Below are positions 48,810-61,002 of a stretch of DNA of 64,000 bases, one piece after another (position 1 is the first letter of the stretch; each line of letters begins with the position of its first letter). The position numbers and the translations under genes were made by a program. Source of the DNA: Otatea glauca (taxonomy: Eukaryota > Streptophyta > Magnoliopsida > Poales > Poaceae); assembly GCA_036346275.1 (NCBI GenBank), contig CM070713.1, positions 55,671,567 through 55,735,566 on the forward strand, written 5' to 3'. The notes beneath the pieces are model-generated. The model did not search any database, had not been told where the DNA came from, and saw nothing but the letters and a program-made list of their open reading frames with translations.

Positions 48810-49195
48810 TGTCACTCCCGTGGCCGCTGGGGTTCAGGGCGTGAGATGGAAACGATCTGGAAGAACGCGAGGAAGAAAGGGAGAAAGCTTGGAGAAGGGG
48901 AAAGCGATCTTTGTATTACTCAAAACTCAAAAATCCTCTATCTGTCTGTTACGAGGGTTATATACTCCCAACGCCAGCGTTTGCCAAGACTCAAATTACC
49001 ATTCACAATTACTGTATTAGCTACAGGACAAAACGACAATACAAACTCATCCCTCGACCGTTGGATAATTACTCTAGCAACTCAGCGCTAATCTGGACCC
49101 TTCAGAACCAGTAAGTGAAGTCGTTGGAACGGTAAAATCGCCACCGATTCACTGTTCTTCTTCTTCAATGAGCTGCAGAGTCGTCGATGGTTACA
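48810..49195 (-). repeat. Gypsy 3' LTR (element sense)
   Basis: A 386-bp LTR bounded by TGTCACTCCC and GATGGTTACA. It matches 53958-54343 except for about ten substitutions. Confidence 0.93.
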
Positions 49196-52100
49196 TTGGC
49201 TCCCCCTTCAGAAATTGCTTGTCCCCAAGCAATTGCATGAGGAAAACGGCTTCGTAACACGTTCAGGTCTTCCCACGTCGCTGACTCCATTGGAATCCCT
49301 ATCCATTTGATCAAGCCTTGAACAATTGCCGAATTGCCCTTTTTGACCAATCGCCTATCCAGTATTTCCTCAGGCTCAATAATAGTATTGTCCAAATCCA
49401 CCAACTTTGGCAGTTCAGAGAATACTGGAGTATGATTTAAATTGAAAGCTTTCAATTGAGATACATGGAACACTGGGTGAATTGAAGCGGTAGGTCCAGT
49501 TTGTAAGCAGCTTTACCAATCTTCTCCACAATACTGTGAATGCCAATTTAGGATATGGGCGATTAACCAATGAAGACTGCGCATACGGCTGCAATTTAAG
49601 TAAAACTTGTTCTCCCACCTGAAATTGTCGATCCGACCTGTGCTTGTCGGCCTGAAGTTTCATTCTATTTTGCGCTGCTGCCAAATGTTGTTTGATGAGG
49701 TCGGTATAGAATGTCCTTTCCCATAACATCTCCTGAACTTCTGCAGGTTTGTCCGACAACACCGGGGGTATAATGCCATAGTTAGGCTCACAGCCATAGA
49801 GCAACTTAAATGGAGAACACCCCAATGAAGTATGAAAACTTGTATTGTACCAAAATTCAGCTGTTGCCAATAACTTTTTCCATTTCCCTGGTGTCTGATG
49901 CACAAGACACCTCAAATACATTTCCAAGCACTGATTGACTCTTTCGGATTGACCATCCGTTTGGGGATGATATGACGTACTAAATTGCAATTTAGTCCCC
50001 ACTGCTTTGAACAACTCTTTCCAAAAACAGCTAGTAAAAATCTTGTCTCTGTCAGTGGTAATTGATATCGGTACCCCATGTAACTTAATGATATGCTCCA
50101 GAAACAAGATAGCTACCTTGTGCGCAGTGAAGGGGTGCCGTAAAGCCATGAAATGAGCGTATTTAGACAGTCGATCCACCACTACCAAAATGACATTACA
50201 TCCTTCGGACAGCGGTAAACCCTCAATAAAGTCCATTGTTACTTCCTGCCATACGGAAGAAGGAATGGGAAGTGGTTGTAATAATCCAGGTGTTTTGTTT
50301 CTTTCATGTTTGGCTTGCTGACAGACTGCACACTGCTTCACAAAGTCTTCGACCTCTTGTTTCATTCCAGCCCAACTAAAGAGTTTATGAATTCGCTGGT
50401 GTGTTGCCTGAACTCCAGAATGGCCCCCAAGTGCACTAGCATGGAACATAGCTATCAATTTGGTGTGTAAAGCTGAATTGCTTCCAACCCAAATTTTACC
50501 ATTATGCCGAATAATCCCTTGATGCAAACTGAAACCCCTTTCATCTGGACTATGCAAAGCCAATTGAGTGAGCTTCTGTTGAGCAGCGCCATCTGTTACA
50601 TATGAATTGAGTACTTCTTGAATCCACAATGGTTGGACTTCTAATTTCGCCTGCAAAGCCATCAATTGTCCAACTCTTGATAACGCATCTGCAGCAGCAT
50701 TTTCCTTCCCTTTTTTATACACAATGCGGAATTGCAATCCCATCAGACGTGTCATGGCCTTTCTTTGCATATCCGATTGCAGTTGTTGGTCCTCTAAATA
50801 ACATAGACTTTTATGATCTGTTCGAATTATGAATTCTTGGCGCTACAAGTAAGACCTCCAACGATCGACAGCCAATATTACAGCGATGAATTCTTTTTCA
50901 TAGATGGATTTATCTTGATGAACTTTGCTAAGAGCTTTGCTGTAAAAAGCAATTGGATGTCCTTGCTGTAACAATACAGCTCCAATTCCAAAATCACAAG
51001 CATCTGTTTCAATTTCAAACGGTTGGTTAAAGTCGGGCAATTGCAGCACCGGAGTTGATGCCATTGCTTGCTTTAAATGAAGGAAAGCTTCTGTAGCCTG
51101 GTCATCCCATTTAAATGACTTGGTTTTAAGAAGATTGGTGAGTGGTTTGGCAATGATCCCATAGTTTTTTACAAATTTGCGATAATAACCTGTCAGGCCT
51201 AAAAAACCTCGCAATTCTAACACATTTCGAGGTGTAGGCCAATTTGTCATTGCTTCAGTCTTCTTTGGATCAGTGGCTACTCCTTTGTTCGATATGATAT
51301 GACCCAGATATTCCAATTGCTGCTGAGCAAATGTGCATTTGGATCTCTTGACAAAAAATGTGTGCTCCTGTAAGATACTGAAAACAGCTGTTAAGTGTTG
51401 CACATGTGAAGATAAATCGGGACTGTAAACAAGGATGTCGTCAATAAACACAAGTACAAATTTCCGCAAAAATGGTGCCAATATAGCATTCATCACACAC
51501 TGAAATGTCGCCGGGGCATTAGTCAGGCCGAAAGGCATCACTCGGAACTAATAGTGCCCATGGTGAGTTTTGAAAGCTGTTTTAAACTCATCTTGTTCAG
51601 CCATTCTGATCTGGTGGTACCCAGCACGAAGGTCCAGCTTGGAAAAATATTGTGTACCCACTAATTCATCCAGCAGTTCATCAATAACCGGCATTGGAAA
51701 TTTATTTTTAATGGTTTGATCATTTAACTTGCGATAATCCACACAAAATCGCCAAGATCCATCTTTCTTCTTTACCAACAATACCGGTGATGCAAAAGGA
51801 CTTACGCTTGGTGTGATAATACCTGAAGAAATCATTTCTGCAACTTGCTTCTCGATTTCAGTTTTGTGCAATGGAGAATATCGATATGGTCGAGCATTAA
51901 CTAGAACGGCACCGGGTAATAAGGAAATAGTATGATCATATATTCTTTTCGGAGGAAGTTCATGTGGTTCTGAGAATAGATTGCTATATTGCTGAAGCAA
52001 TGATGTTACCTCGCTTGGAAGTAACTCTTCCCTTTGTTCTGTTCCTTGCTCCAATAATGCCCAGGCCAAAATATTACTACTTTTCCTCCATTTGTCAATC

Positions 52101-53956
52101 TGATCTACAGACACAGTGTTTACTTCTGATACTTCCCGATTCCGAACTCCCTGTAAGATAATTTGTTTGCCTTTATGTTCAAATTGCATTGTCTTATCAT
52201 TCCAATTACAAATCATTGGACTGTATGCTTGTAGCCAATCCATACCCAATACCACATCATATCCACTTAATTCCAACACTTTTAAATCCGTTTGGAACGT
52301 ATGACCTTGTGTCCACCATGCCAATTTAGGTACCCAGCTGTCACAAATCATCGCATCCCCATTTGCTACTTTAACTGTGACTGCTCTTGTTTTCTGTGGT
52401 ACCCCTCCAATTATGTGCAAGAAATCCAAACTGATGAAGCTATGGGAACTACCCGAGTCAACCAATACCAACATGACTTGATTCCGCACTAATGCCAACA
52501 GTTTCACCGTTTCAGTGTTATCCGTGCCATCTAATGCCTAGAGAGACAATTGAAACAGATCTTCATCATGCAAATCGGTAGCTTCTAACAAGTCCAACAC
52601 TTCATCTGATAAGACTTCCTTTGTATCCTCGACTGTCAGTGCTTGTAACTGAACTTGAGCCTTTTTCTTACAATTTACTTGATGATTAGGCTCATACTTT
52701 TCGCCACATTGATAACAAAGACCATTGATTCGACGATATTCTCGTAATTGTCTTGCTTTCCATAATTCTCCCTGACCCAACTTAACATTGCTGTGATCGA
52801 TGTCTGGTTTGAGTATGCCAGCCCCTTTAGTTTTCCACTGTTTATTTTTTTCTTTGATATCTTGTTGTACCCTTGCTAGCAGAGCAGCTTGGTCTACTGA
52901 GCTTGGGATCATTCCTTGTACCTTGTCTCTAACTTCTGGTCTTAATCCATTGACAAAGTGAGACACAAATAACGCTTCATCATAATGTGGGTTGTGTATT
53001 GATATATCATACATTAGTTCGTCAAATTGTGTTTTATACTCTCCGACCGAACCAGTTTGTCTGATATCCAACAGTTCATTCAACAACCGACGGTGATCAA
53101 ATGTTCCAAACTTATGTTCTATGGCATTAACAAACTGCTCCCACTCCCCCAATTCATTTTTAGCTTTATAAACTTGCAGCCATCTAGCCGCATTGCCTTC
53201 CATGTGTAACGTGGCTGTCACCACCCATAAAGGTTCAGGGATATTGAATATTTTAAAATAATCTTGACATTTGTCTCTCCATAGTCGAGCATTCGTCCCA
53301 TCAAATGGTGGAAACGATAACTTCGGCAATGGATTTCTAACCGGACCACCCAAATCTCTATGATTGCGAGCACTTACCCCATTTCCTTCCTGCGGGTCGC
53401 CCGTCGAGCAGTTGGTGTGTCTATTCAAAGAAGACTGATGAGGTTCAACTTCTGTCCTCATTCGACATCCTGGTGCCGTAGGAGAAATTAGAGCCCTGCT
53501 CTGAGTAAGACTTGTTCCGTCGCCCTGCCCCTGTCCTTCTAACAGCCGATCTGCATGCAAACGTGCCACTGCTTGACCAGTGGCCTCAATCTGCTTCGAT
53601 AACAGTTGCTGTTCTCTGGCCTGATGTTCTACTGCTTTTGTCGTTAAATCTGTTCTCGCCAAAAGTTGTTGCTGGGTTGAATCGATTGTTCCTACCCGAG
53701 CAAACAATAAATCCAGACTCTCTTTGATCGCATCCAACTTCTCATCAGCACGCCTAGACGTTTCCCCCATCGCGTCCAGGATGAAGAGCGTCTGAACCGA
53801 TGGCTTGGGAGGAGCCGTTGCGTCCAATCGACAGCCGAGCCAACCAGATATCCCGGAATCACAGGGATCGTCAGATTCAAATGCGAATTTGAGTTCCCCA
53901 ACCTTCTTCTGGGATTTTACAGCTCTAGGCGCGATCGACCTGAAATCTGATACCAA
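49165..53956 (-). pseudogene. Gypsy gag-pol polyprotein with three in-frame TAGs
   Basis: The order on the minus strand is gag with a zinc knuckle (CYQCGEKYEPNHQVNC, near 52700), protease (LVDSGSSHSFI), reverse transcriptase (MPFGLTNAPATFQ; FIDDILVYS), RNase H, integrase (HLHGVPISITTDRD; STSYHPQTDGQSERVNQ) and a chromodomain-like end (GLIKWIGIPMESATWEDL). From 53956 to about 49500 a single frame is kept but is interrupted by TAG at 52538-52540, 51548-51550 and 50843-50845. A frame change near 49480-49560 separates the chromodomain part. Catalytic motifs are otherwise readable, so inactivation is recent. The first stop falls between gag and protease, but readthrough is not claimed because the other two stops are clearly mutations. 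Confidence 0.92.
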
Positions 53957-53957
53957 T

Positions 53958-54343
53958 TGTCACTCCCGTGGCCGCTGGGGTTCAGGGCGTGAGATGGAAA
54001 CGATCTGGAAGAACGCGAGGAAGAAAGGGAGAAAGCTTGGAGAAGGGGAAAGCGATCTTTGTATTACTCAAAACTCAAAAATCCTCCATCTGTCTATTAC
54101 AAGGGTTATATACTCCCAACGCCAGCGTTTACCAAGACTCAAATTACCATTCACAATTACCGTATTAGCTATTGGACAAAACGACAATACAAACTCACCC
54201 CCCGACCGTTGGATAATTACTCTAGCAACTCAGCGCTAATCTGGACCCTTCAGAACCAGTAAGTGAAGTCGCTGGAACGGTAAAATCGCCACCGATTCAC
54301 TGTTCTTCTTCTTCAATGAGCTGCAGAGTCGTCGATGGTTACA
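53958..54343 (-). repeat. Gypsy 5' LTR (element sense)
   Basis: A 386-bp partner of 48810-49195. The primer-binding site TGGTATCAGA lies immediately to its left on the minus strand. Confidence 0.93.
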
Positions 54344-54459
54344 GCGGGCTGGTCCTTGAAGCCGAAGAGGGTGCGCTCCGGGCGCGCGGCGGAGTTGTCG
54401 GGCTTCTCGACGACAGCGGAGGCGGGGGCATCGGAGGAGCGCTTCCTCTTCTTCGCCAT

Positions 54460-56290
54460 GAGTGAGACTTGAGCTGGAAGGCGCAGGGGCGGCGGCGATC
54501 GGTGGGGGGGGGGACGACGAGAGGGGGTGCTTTGCTTGCGGGGAGACGATGCTAGGGCTTAAGGCAGAAGAAAGAGAAATTTTACTGTGCGATTGCAGTG
54601 GTGCTGGGTGGCGGTAGAAATCAGATCTAGCATTAATTTGTTAAGGCTATTTCTATTACTCTACTATCATATTAAGTATAAATAAATTATAGCTAATCTG
54701 ATCTATCGGATAAAAAAGAATAAATGATATATATTGAATTTTATGTAAAGTAAAAAAGATCAAAAGAAAACCCCGCCTTTCGGGTAGTTTTAAACATGCC
54801 AGCATAATATTGTATCTCTTATAGCTAAAAAAGAATCTCACGCCTTGGGCTTGTCCACGTCAATGTGTCTAGCAAAAAATACCTCCTATTTACCGTAATT
54901 GCACATAGGTCCAGATAGCAAGAGAAGTTGATCTATCTGCCCATCCGCGCATCCCCGAGCGCTGGCCCCTTGCGTCGCGAAGGAATCGGGACCCACGGAG
55001 CCCTCGAGAGGGTGCTCCCATTGCCCCTTCCTCCCTCTGACCCTTGCCTCGGCTATGCCGCCACCGATCGGCACCGTTTTCCCCAAGGTCGGTTGCTTTT
55101 TGTTCTTTGTTTTCCTTTTTGGTTTGGATGTGTTGGGCAGGATTTGTGCATGACGTCGGCACCGACGATGCTCCAGAGATATGTCACCTCGACCTTGTTG
55201 CGCCCTTTCTTCTCCACCTACTCCTTGCTTTCGGAGCATGCGAGGTTTCTCCTCCCCCTTCTTTTCCTCCTCTCTTCCATGCCCTACTCTCTCTCATCGT
55301 TGCTACGTCTCTCTCCTCTTCTTGCTAAGGGTTTATGTGTTTTGCTTTGGCCCCTGAGGTTGGTTTATACCTTTTTTTTTCTTTTTTTGCAATTTTGCAA
55401 TTGTGTGGGACATTCAGCTAGAGAAACATTGATATCAATTCACCGATATAAGTATTTAATTGGACTTCCTACCCTCATTTCTAATCAAGTTTGCTTTGGT
55501 TCTTTCAAGGGCCTGTTGAGCTTCCTTTGGATCAATGTTTACTGCCTCGCTCCACAGAACCGCCATGCTTTTGTTACATTAGTATACTTATTATAATTGC
55601 AGTTTTGTTTGATGATATAGTATTGCTGACCAAAAAGTAGCTTTCTAATAAAAAATATTTCTCTTCAACATATGGTACAATAATTATATAGGAAACAAGC
55701 TCTCGCAAGTAATTGAAAAGGAGAATAAATTATGCATGAAACAAAAAATATTTGACGGAAGTATGACTTGTCATGCAATTGCGCGGGACATTCCGCTAGA
55801 GGACACATTGATATCAATTCTAATAGGAGACCAAACAAGCACAGCACTTAAAAAACGCATGCAAACTAAGAAATAAATAGCAAACTGGAATAGTCTAGAA
55901 ATCTGATTGTGTCTCTATTTCTTTTCATTAATTGTTGTTTTTATTATTCAGAAGTACTAAATGAATTCAAAAATTGTTGAAATTTCTCTTAGGTGTTTTG
56001 TAGATTAATTGGGATTTATTATGATTTTATGCAATTTTACACCATTTTGTTCTCAATTTTCCTACTTTTCATTTGGTTACCTATTTTTGCCCTGGTTTGA
56101 CCATGATTTCAAATCCATTTGACTTCGCAAATCATTCGATTTTTAGCGATTATCGTCGAAAATCGGTATCAGGGGTCTTTGATTTTCCACCCTAAATCGG
56201 TATTATAAACCTCGATGTGACTGGATGCCAAGATGAAACAAGCGCCAAGTACCTTTTGCTCCGGATGGATGTTGGACTGATATCTCCACA
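54460..56290. other. BRX1 upstream region and intergenic sequence
   Basis: The first 100 bp are the probable BRX1 leader and promoter; the minus strand has AAGCCCTAG, a telo-box variant, near 54550. Beyond that no gene is recognised. ORFs at 54928-55596 (+) and 54886-55239 (-) overlap each other and look like C/T-rich chance frames. A 45-bp direct repeat is annotated separately. Confidence 0.4.
55397..55819 (+). repeat. 45-bp direct repeat, copies 55397-55440 and 55775-55819
   Basis: The two copies share GCAATTGyGyGGGACATTC and then GCTAGAG...CATTGATATCAATT, about 85-90 percent identical, 378 bp apart in the same orientation. No terminal structure links them to a known element. Confidence 0.7.
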
Positions 56291-56652
56291 TCTATACCCC
56301 TTTATAATGCACCTAAGCATTCTTTTCTACGTCCACCTCAAATAATGTACCCCACTAGAGATGGCTCAACCTTCATGCACCCAGCGAAACGTCCCCAGAA
56401 ACTTGCATCCATCAAAATTAACCTCTCAGATCTTTCCTCAGCTTTACTCATCCACATCCGATGGCCATTGTTCAATGTGTCTAACTCATCTTTGTGGTCC
56501 ACAACAGATCTCCCCCCACCTCCAGCATCATCTCAAGGAAAAGAAAACAAATATCCTGGAATTAAGGAAAAGGAAATAAATGTTCTAGAAAAGAAAAAGA
56601 CCATATATTACGTGCTGGGAAAAGAAAATCGAAAGACAGGACACTATACTAG
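56291..56652 (+). mobile_element. Helitron 2 (362 bp), deletion derivative of Helitron 1 family
   Basis: It begins TCTATACCCC and ends CACTATACTAG, again between host A and T. It matches Helitron 1 over the first 200 bp (56291-56500 versus 30175-30385) and near the end (TACGTGCTGGGAAAAG, 56608 versus 30956), but lacks the 30420-30890 and 30990-31960 segments. Independent insertion sites with the same ends validate both boundaries. Confidence 0.82.
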
Positions 56653-57234
56653 TGGACTTAGGAGTTGGGTATGCTCATCTGAATTCTGCACCAGCTAATG
56701 TGTAATCTCCCCGATGCGAATGCATGAAGAGGTTATTTTTCTCTCTTTTTTCTTTTTTGAGAGGGAGGATGCATGACGAGTGTCTGTTCGACGGTAACTG
56801 ATGTGCTGTTACTACTGGAGCTCATGCTCCCTTTGGAACGCATGAAATTTCCCTCAGTAGATCGGCACGATAGATGATGTCTAGCATCTCATCGCCGATC
56901 AGACGGTCGTCTAGGTGGAAGGGTAAAACCTAGTGTTTAGAGTGATTCCAGGAAGAGCCTCACGTCCGCGAAATCTAAACGTTATAACGCACTCGCAAAA
57001 TGGATGATTATTCGTTAGGCTGCAAAAAATGGAGGACCTGTCAGCCTGACCAGGCTCTGTCAAAATGTGACACGATCATAAAAAACTCAACCTATCTGGC
57101 GAAAGAAAAACGCCCTCGACCACATCTCCACCGACCCATTCAAATCGAGCAGCAGCCCATGATCTAGGCCCATGCATCATCAACTCCTCAGAGCTCCGAT
57201 CTTTGGGCCTGGGCCAGGCACGAAACATTTAAGA
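56653..57234. other. Intergenic sequence
   Basis: No gene, repeat or regulatory element was recognised here. Confidence 0.4.
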
Positions 57235-57440
57235 CCTTGTTTGGGTGGCTCATTCACGTCCGGAATCTATGTGGATGGATCAGAATTTTAGCATAAATTT
57301 TTGGTCTATCTACAGGGATCACGTACCTTGTTTGGGTGGCTCATTCCCGCCAGGGATCTCTATGAATAGGCCAGAATTTTAGCTTAAAATCCCGGTCCAT
57401 CTACAGAGATCCCGGTCATGAATAGGCCACCCAAACAAGA
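57235..57440. mobile_element. MITE-like element with CCTTGTTTGGGTGGC inverted ends
   Basis: CCTTGTTTGGGTGGCTCATTC occurs at 57235 and again at 57326 in direct orientation. The inverted match GCCACCCAAACAAG is at 57426-57439. Subterminal words (CCAGAATTTTAGC) are repeated too. This suggests a small MITE with a duplicated left arm or one copy nested in another. Confidence 0.6.
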
Positions 57441-58400
57441 TCTAAGGGTAGGAGGGTGCACAACGAAAGCTGATCAATCCCACACTATTGTGCGGTACAC
57501 GTTGCCTTAAACTGATGAGTACAATTTTACTGAATCGAAAAATCGTGCCAAAAAACCGATCGAACCAGTCAATTCGGTTTGATTGGTATACAATATGGTA
57601 CGAAATTTTTTTGACTTTTGGGATACGTTTTTTTGGGTAACAATTGTGAGTAAACTGAATATCGAAATAGAAAAAATGCATGTATAATTAGATAAAAGAA
57701 TGGTCAAATGTATATAAAGTATGGTTTCTCATGAAAATAATATCACTAGATTTGTCAAAGTAATGATCAAATGTGTGTAATAATTTTTACTAACATATAA
57801 TTAGATAGGTAATGGTTAAATGTGTGTATTAGAAATCATATCTGTCCAAAACGGCAAGTAAAAAAGAACAATTCATGCTACTTTGGTAAATATAGTATTT
57901 AGCGATACCAAACCGAAATACTATGGTATTTACCGATACCGAACCAAATTTCTATTTGGTATATTTAAAAAACCTACCGAACCAAATTTCTATTTGGTAT
58001 ATTTAAAAAACCATATGCACAACCTTAGACGTGGTGAGAGTCGTGATGACGGGGAAATGGGCGTGAACCCATCTCTAACGTTATTAGAGACAAGTTATTT
58101 AATTTTGATTGAATATGAGATTAAGAAACATCAAGTATCAGGTATTGTAGGTACATTACTTCCAGAATTCATACATTTACAAAAAATTCTGTTAATTACA
58201 TCTCTTTGCGAGAAAACCCCTTATTAAGAATTCCAATATAAAAAATTACACCAACTTGCAACATATGACAATTACAAAAATATAAAATCGTGAAATACCA
58301 TGTGGAGGTCTACCCATATTGGTGATGAGTATTTGATTAAATTTTAGCTAGGTATGCTCTGGTTTGAGTTTGATTTGAATTGGATTTTCAAATTGAAGCA
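57441..58400. other. AT-rich intergenic region with 38-bp duplication
   Basis: No gene is recognised. A 38-bp unit (GAACCAAATTTCTATTTGGT core) is tandemly duplicated at about 57938-58013, among other AACCGA-type words. Confidence 0.45.
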
Positions 58401-58403
58401 CTT

Positions 58404-60064
58404 TGAGTTGTGTCTGTCACGATCGACTCGAGTGGTTTGGTAATTGCTAAGTATCGAGTAGAAATGTTGCTGGGTCGAGCGCCCTGCCGTCAGCTCAACT
58501 CGAGTCCTTAGTCTAACCAATTGTTACACGATATCGTTTAATCGACTTGGTGATGTGGTTGATAGACTTGGTATCGAGTTGAGGTCGATAGACTTGGTAT
58601 CGAGTTTGACATGTGGTCGAACACTCGATGCAATCGATACAGTGATCGAGTTACTACTCGAACAAGGATCCTACTCGATAGTGACAACTCAATGAAGTTG
58701 ATAGGTGGTCGGTAGTGCCGACTTGATGAGCGATGCAATTGGGTGATGATTGCATATATTTGTTAGACATTGCTATGTGATGGGTTTTCCTTATTTTTGA
58801 TGGTTGCAGGACGATGGTGCTAAGTCATGGTGAGGCGAAGGATGACTAGGACTAGGTGAGGTGCGCTGGAGGTCCAGACGGTTGAAGATCGCCGGAAGAT
58901 GATCGGAGACAGAGTTACTGCGAACCTAGAAGATAAGGAATAGTTGAGATGCTAGCTAGGAGCTGCTTGGATCAAGGAGGGCCGTCGGAGCGCGGTCTAG
59001 GTGATAGAGTAGCGGGTCTAGTTAGTATGCTTCAAAAAGCGTGCAAAAACCCGGTATGTTAGAGGGTTTCGGATTAGCCCATGTATGAGTGAGGGGTCAT
59101 TCTTAGCCTTTGATTGTGATCCTTAGGGTAGAAGGAACTCATCCATAGGTGGAAGGTGACTCAAAAGTAGTATAAATAGAGGGGAGGGGTAGCCTTCCTC
59201 CTCTTGAAGGTTTTAGAAGTTTTGGCTCCTTTGAGCTTTTTACTCATCTTGTTGTGAGGCTTTGTAAACCTCTCTTCCAGAAATGAAAGCTTCATTTATC
59301 CATCTCTGAATTTATTTTACGCATTTTCATTATGCTTTAAATTTAGTCTCTAAATTTCACAATTTACATTCTTGCAATTTACTTCTTGCACATTTGGATT
59401 TACCTCCCTTCCTTCTAAATGCTTGTGGATCTTGTGCTAAGGATGTATGGTTGATGGATGAGTCTTCTTAGACTATATCCTAATCATCTAGGCAAATATT
59501 GTATTTTTCTTGCAAGAAACCGATTTTGTATTCTTGAGTAAATGATTCTTCTAGATCGTGTTTGAGGGGTTCTGGACTTGTGTTCTTACTTGTTGTGTTA
59601 TGTGGGATGTTATCCAAGATCATCTTAATCATTAAAACCTTACGAGCAAATATAAGATCAAGTTCTCGAGCTTTGCTCAAACTTGATATGTTCTTCCTTC
59701 AAAGTGAAAAAGGTCATAACTTTGACATCAATCCTTGCGATTGGAGGTTGAAATATGTTCCTGACATCCTTAAGATCACATCTACCAAATTTCGTGAGTT
59801 TCTGTCTGGCCGATCAAAAGATTCCTCAAATTAGCTTTTGAGTTCGTGCTGTTCTTGAGCCTTGTCATACCGCCTTTCGTGCGATCATGCTGGATTCCGC
59901 TGCTACTAGATTCAACCCGGTCATATCGGACTTGCAGGAATCTTCCTCTATTTCATTTGCTCCTTTTTGATTGAATTGTCTGTGGGTTTGGTTAGATCAT
60001 TTTGAGTGGGGGAAATTTTTATTTAGGATCATTCATCCCCTCTGATCGCTATTTCGGTCCTTCA
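58404..60064 (+). repeat. LTR-like segment with TATA box and TCGAGT motifs
   Basis: The segment has TATAAATA at about 59171, a pyrimidine-rich downstream leader, and ends TTCATCCCCTCTGATCGC...TTCA, a layout seen at the 3' ends of Copia-type LTRs. Its first third is full of TCGAGT/ACTCGA words. No open frame, target duplication or second LTR was found, so a solo LTR is a tentative call. Confidence 0.35.
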
Positions 60065-61002
60065 AATCGAAGGTCTTCAATCTTCTTGGCATCATTGACA
60101 GATGCTTGCTTGGGGGTATTTTAATTGCTTTCACATTAATTGATTTTCTTAGTGGAGCATAGTATTTATTTCGCTTTATCGAGACTTTACTCATATTTTT
60201 TTACTTCTTTGATACTGGTCTGTTATTAATTGATCACCAAGTTGTTTAGGCACAATTGTATCAGACTCGCGTATACACGAGCTATGATTTTTTTATCAAT
60301 ATATGCATGCAGCTGACTGTACTTTGACTAAGTCATGCATGCTTGCATGCGCCTCACTAATTATCCTTCTTAATTAACAAATGAAGAAAGTAATTATCAC
60401 ACTACAACACTTCGATTTATTTAATTGTAGTCTGCACATAATTAGCCCACATACACTGCAGTTTGCATGATTTTTTTTGTTGCCGAGTCTTCATAGGCTA
60501 ATTACATAATTCAATTTTTTTTAAGCAGTGCCACTTCCCATTTCGTTGCATGCATGCATGTATTTGGGATGCAGTAGTTGTAGTGGACATGGGTTAGTGG
60601 CCATTATCTTTTGTTAATTTGAGTAATTGAAATGGTAATTATCCTCTTGATGCATGCTGCACTAATTTTGGCATCTCCTTTGGTCATGCTCGCTGCACGT
60701 TCATGCATGCATGACATGGGCTTAAGAGTGGTTCCTTTTCCTTTTGTTTTCTTTGTTTAATTTGATGGTCCATTAATTAGTATTTCGCTCATACATGCAT
60801 GAGCACGACCACATTATAGTGCATGGTTGTGGGCTAGTATATCAGACTATCAGTATCTCTTTTCTTCTTCTTTTTTTGGTTTGATCCATTTTACTACTCA
60901 TGACATGGTATTCGCGAATATGAAAACCATGTGCGAGCGTAACTGTCAAAATTTAATTGTTTAGCGATTTTCCCTGATGTGTCATTTTTGCAGCATGTAC
61001 TT
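60065..61002. other. AT-rich intergenic sequence
   Basis: No gene is recognised. GCATGCATGCATG-type words recur (60310-60790), but no organised element was seen. Confidence 0.4.

Larger units (their letters stand above)
48810..54343 (-). mobile_element. Ty3-Gypsy chromovirus (Reina-like) in BRX1 exon 1
   Basis: A 5534-bp element on the minus strand, flanked by the perfect 5-bp duplication GCGGG (48805-48809 and 54344-54348). The LTRs are 48810-49195 and 53958-54343, 386 bp each, starting TG and ending CA, with about ten differences by eye, nearly all transitions. The primer-binding site (TGGTATCAGA) adjoins the 53958 LTR; a purine-rich tract (AAGGGGGAGCC) adjoins 49195. Short size, short LTRs and a C-terminal chromodomain-like segment point to the Reina lineage. 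Confidence 0.95.
46099..54459 (-). pseudogene. BRX1: BRX1 (Brix-domain ribosome biogenesis) gene, broken twice
   Basis: BRX1 is a nucleolar factor for 60S subunit assembly. Minus-strand exons: exon 1 split as 54344-54459 and 48700-48809; then 48479-48603, 48067-48145, 47820-47944, 47034-47135, 46860-46928, 46654-46752, 46099-46236. Signatures: MAKKRKRSSD start, VLVTCSRRIIYRYRHLMQNL, LVSLLPHAKKDSK, LYLWMVKSPGGPSIKFLVNA, VHTMEELKLTGNHLKGSRPL, HWKLMKEMLTQ, PTLYENPYYVSPNQIRALEK. Break 1: a 5.5-kb Gypsy element in exon 1, after about 39 codons. Break 2: exon 2 lacks 17 nt just before the expected CSSCLFFE segment (downstream frame shifted), with GAGCT microhomology at the junction. All other exons and splice sites look intact, so loss is recent. 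The species must have another functional copy. Confidence 0.9.

Noticed and set aside
52538..52540. Programmed gag-pol readthrough at the TAG
   Set aside because: Two more TAGs occur in the reverse-transcriptase and RNase H parts of the same frame, so mutation explains all three more simply.
54928..55596. 222-aa hydrophobic open frame on the + strand
   Set aside because: C/T-rich sequence giving Leu/Ser/Pro runs, with a competing open frame on the other strand and no recognisable domain.
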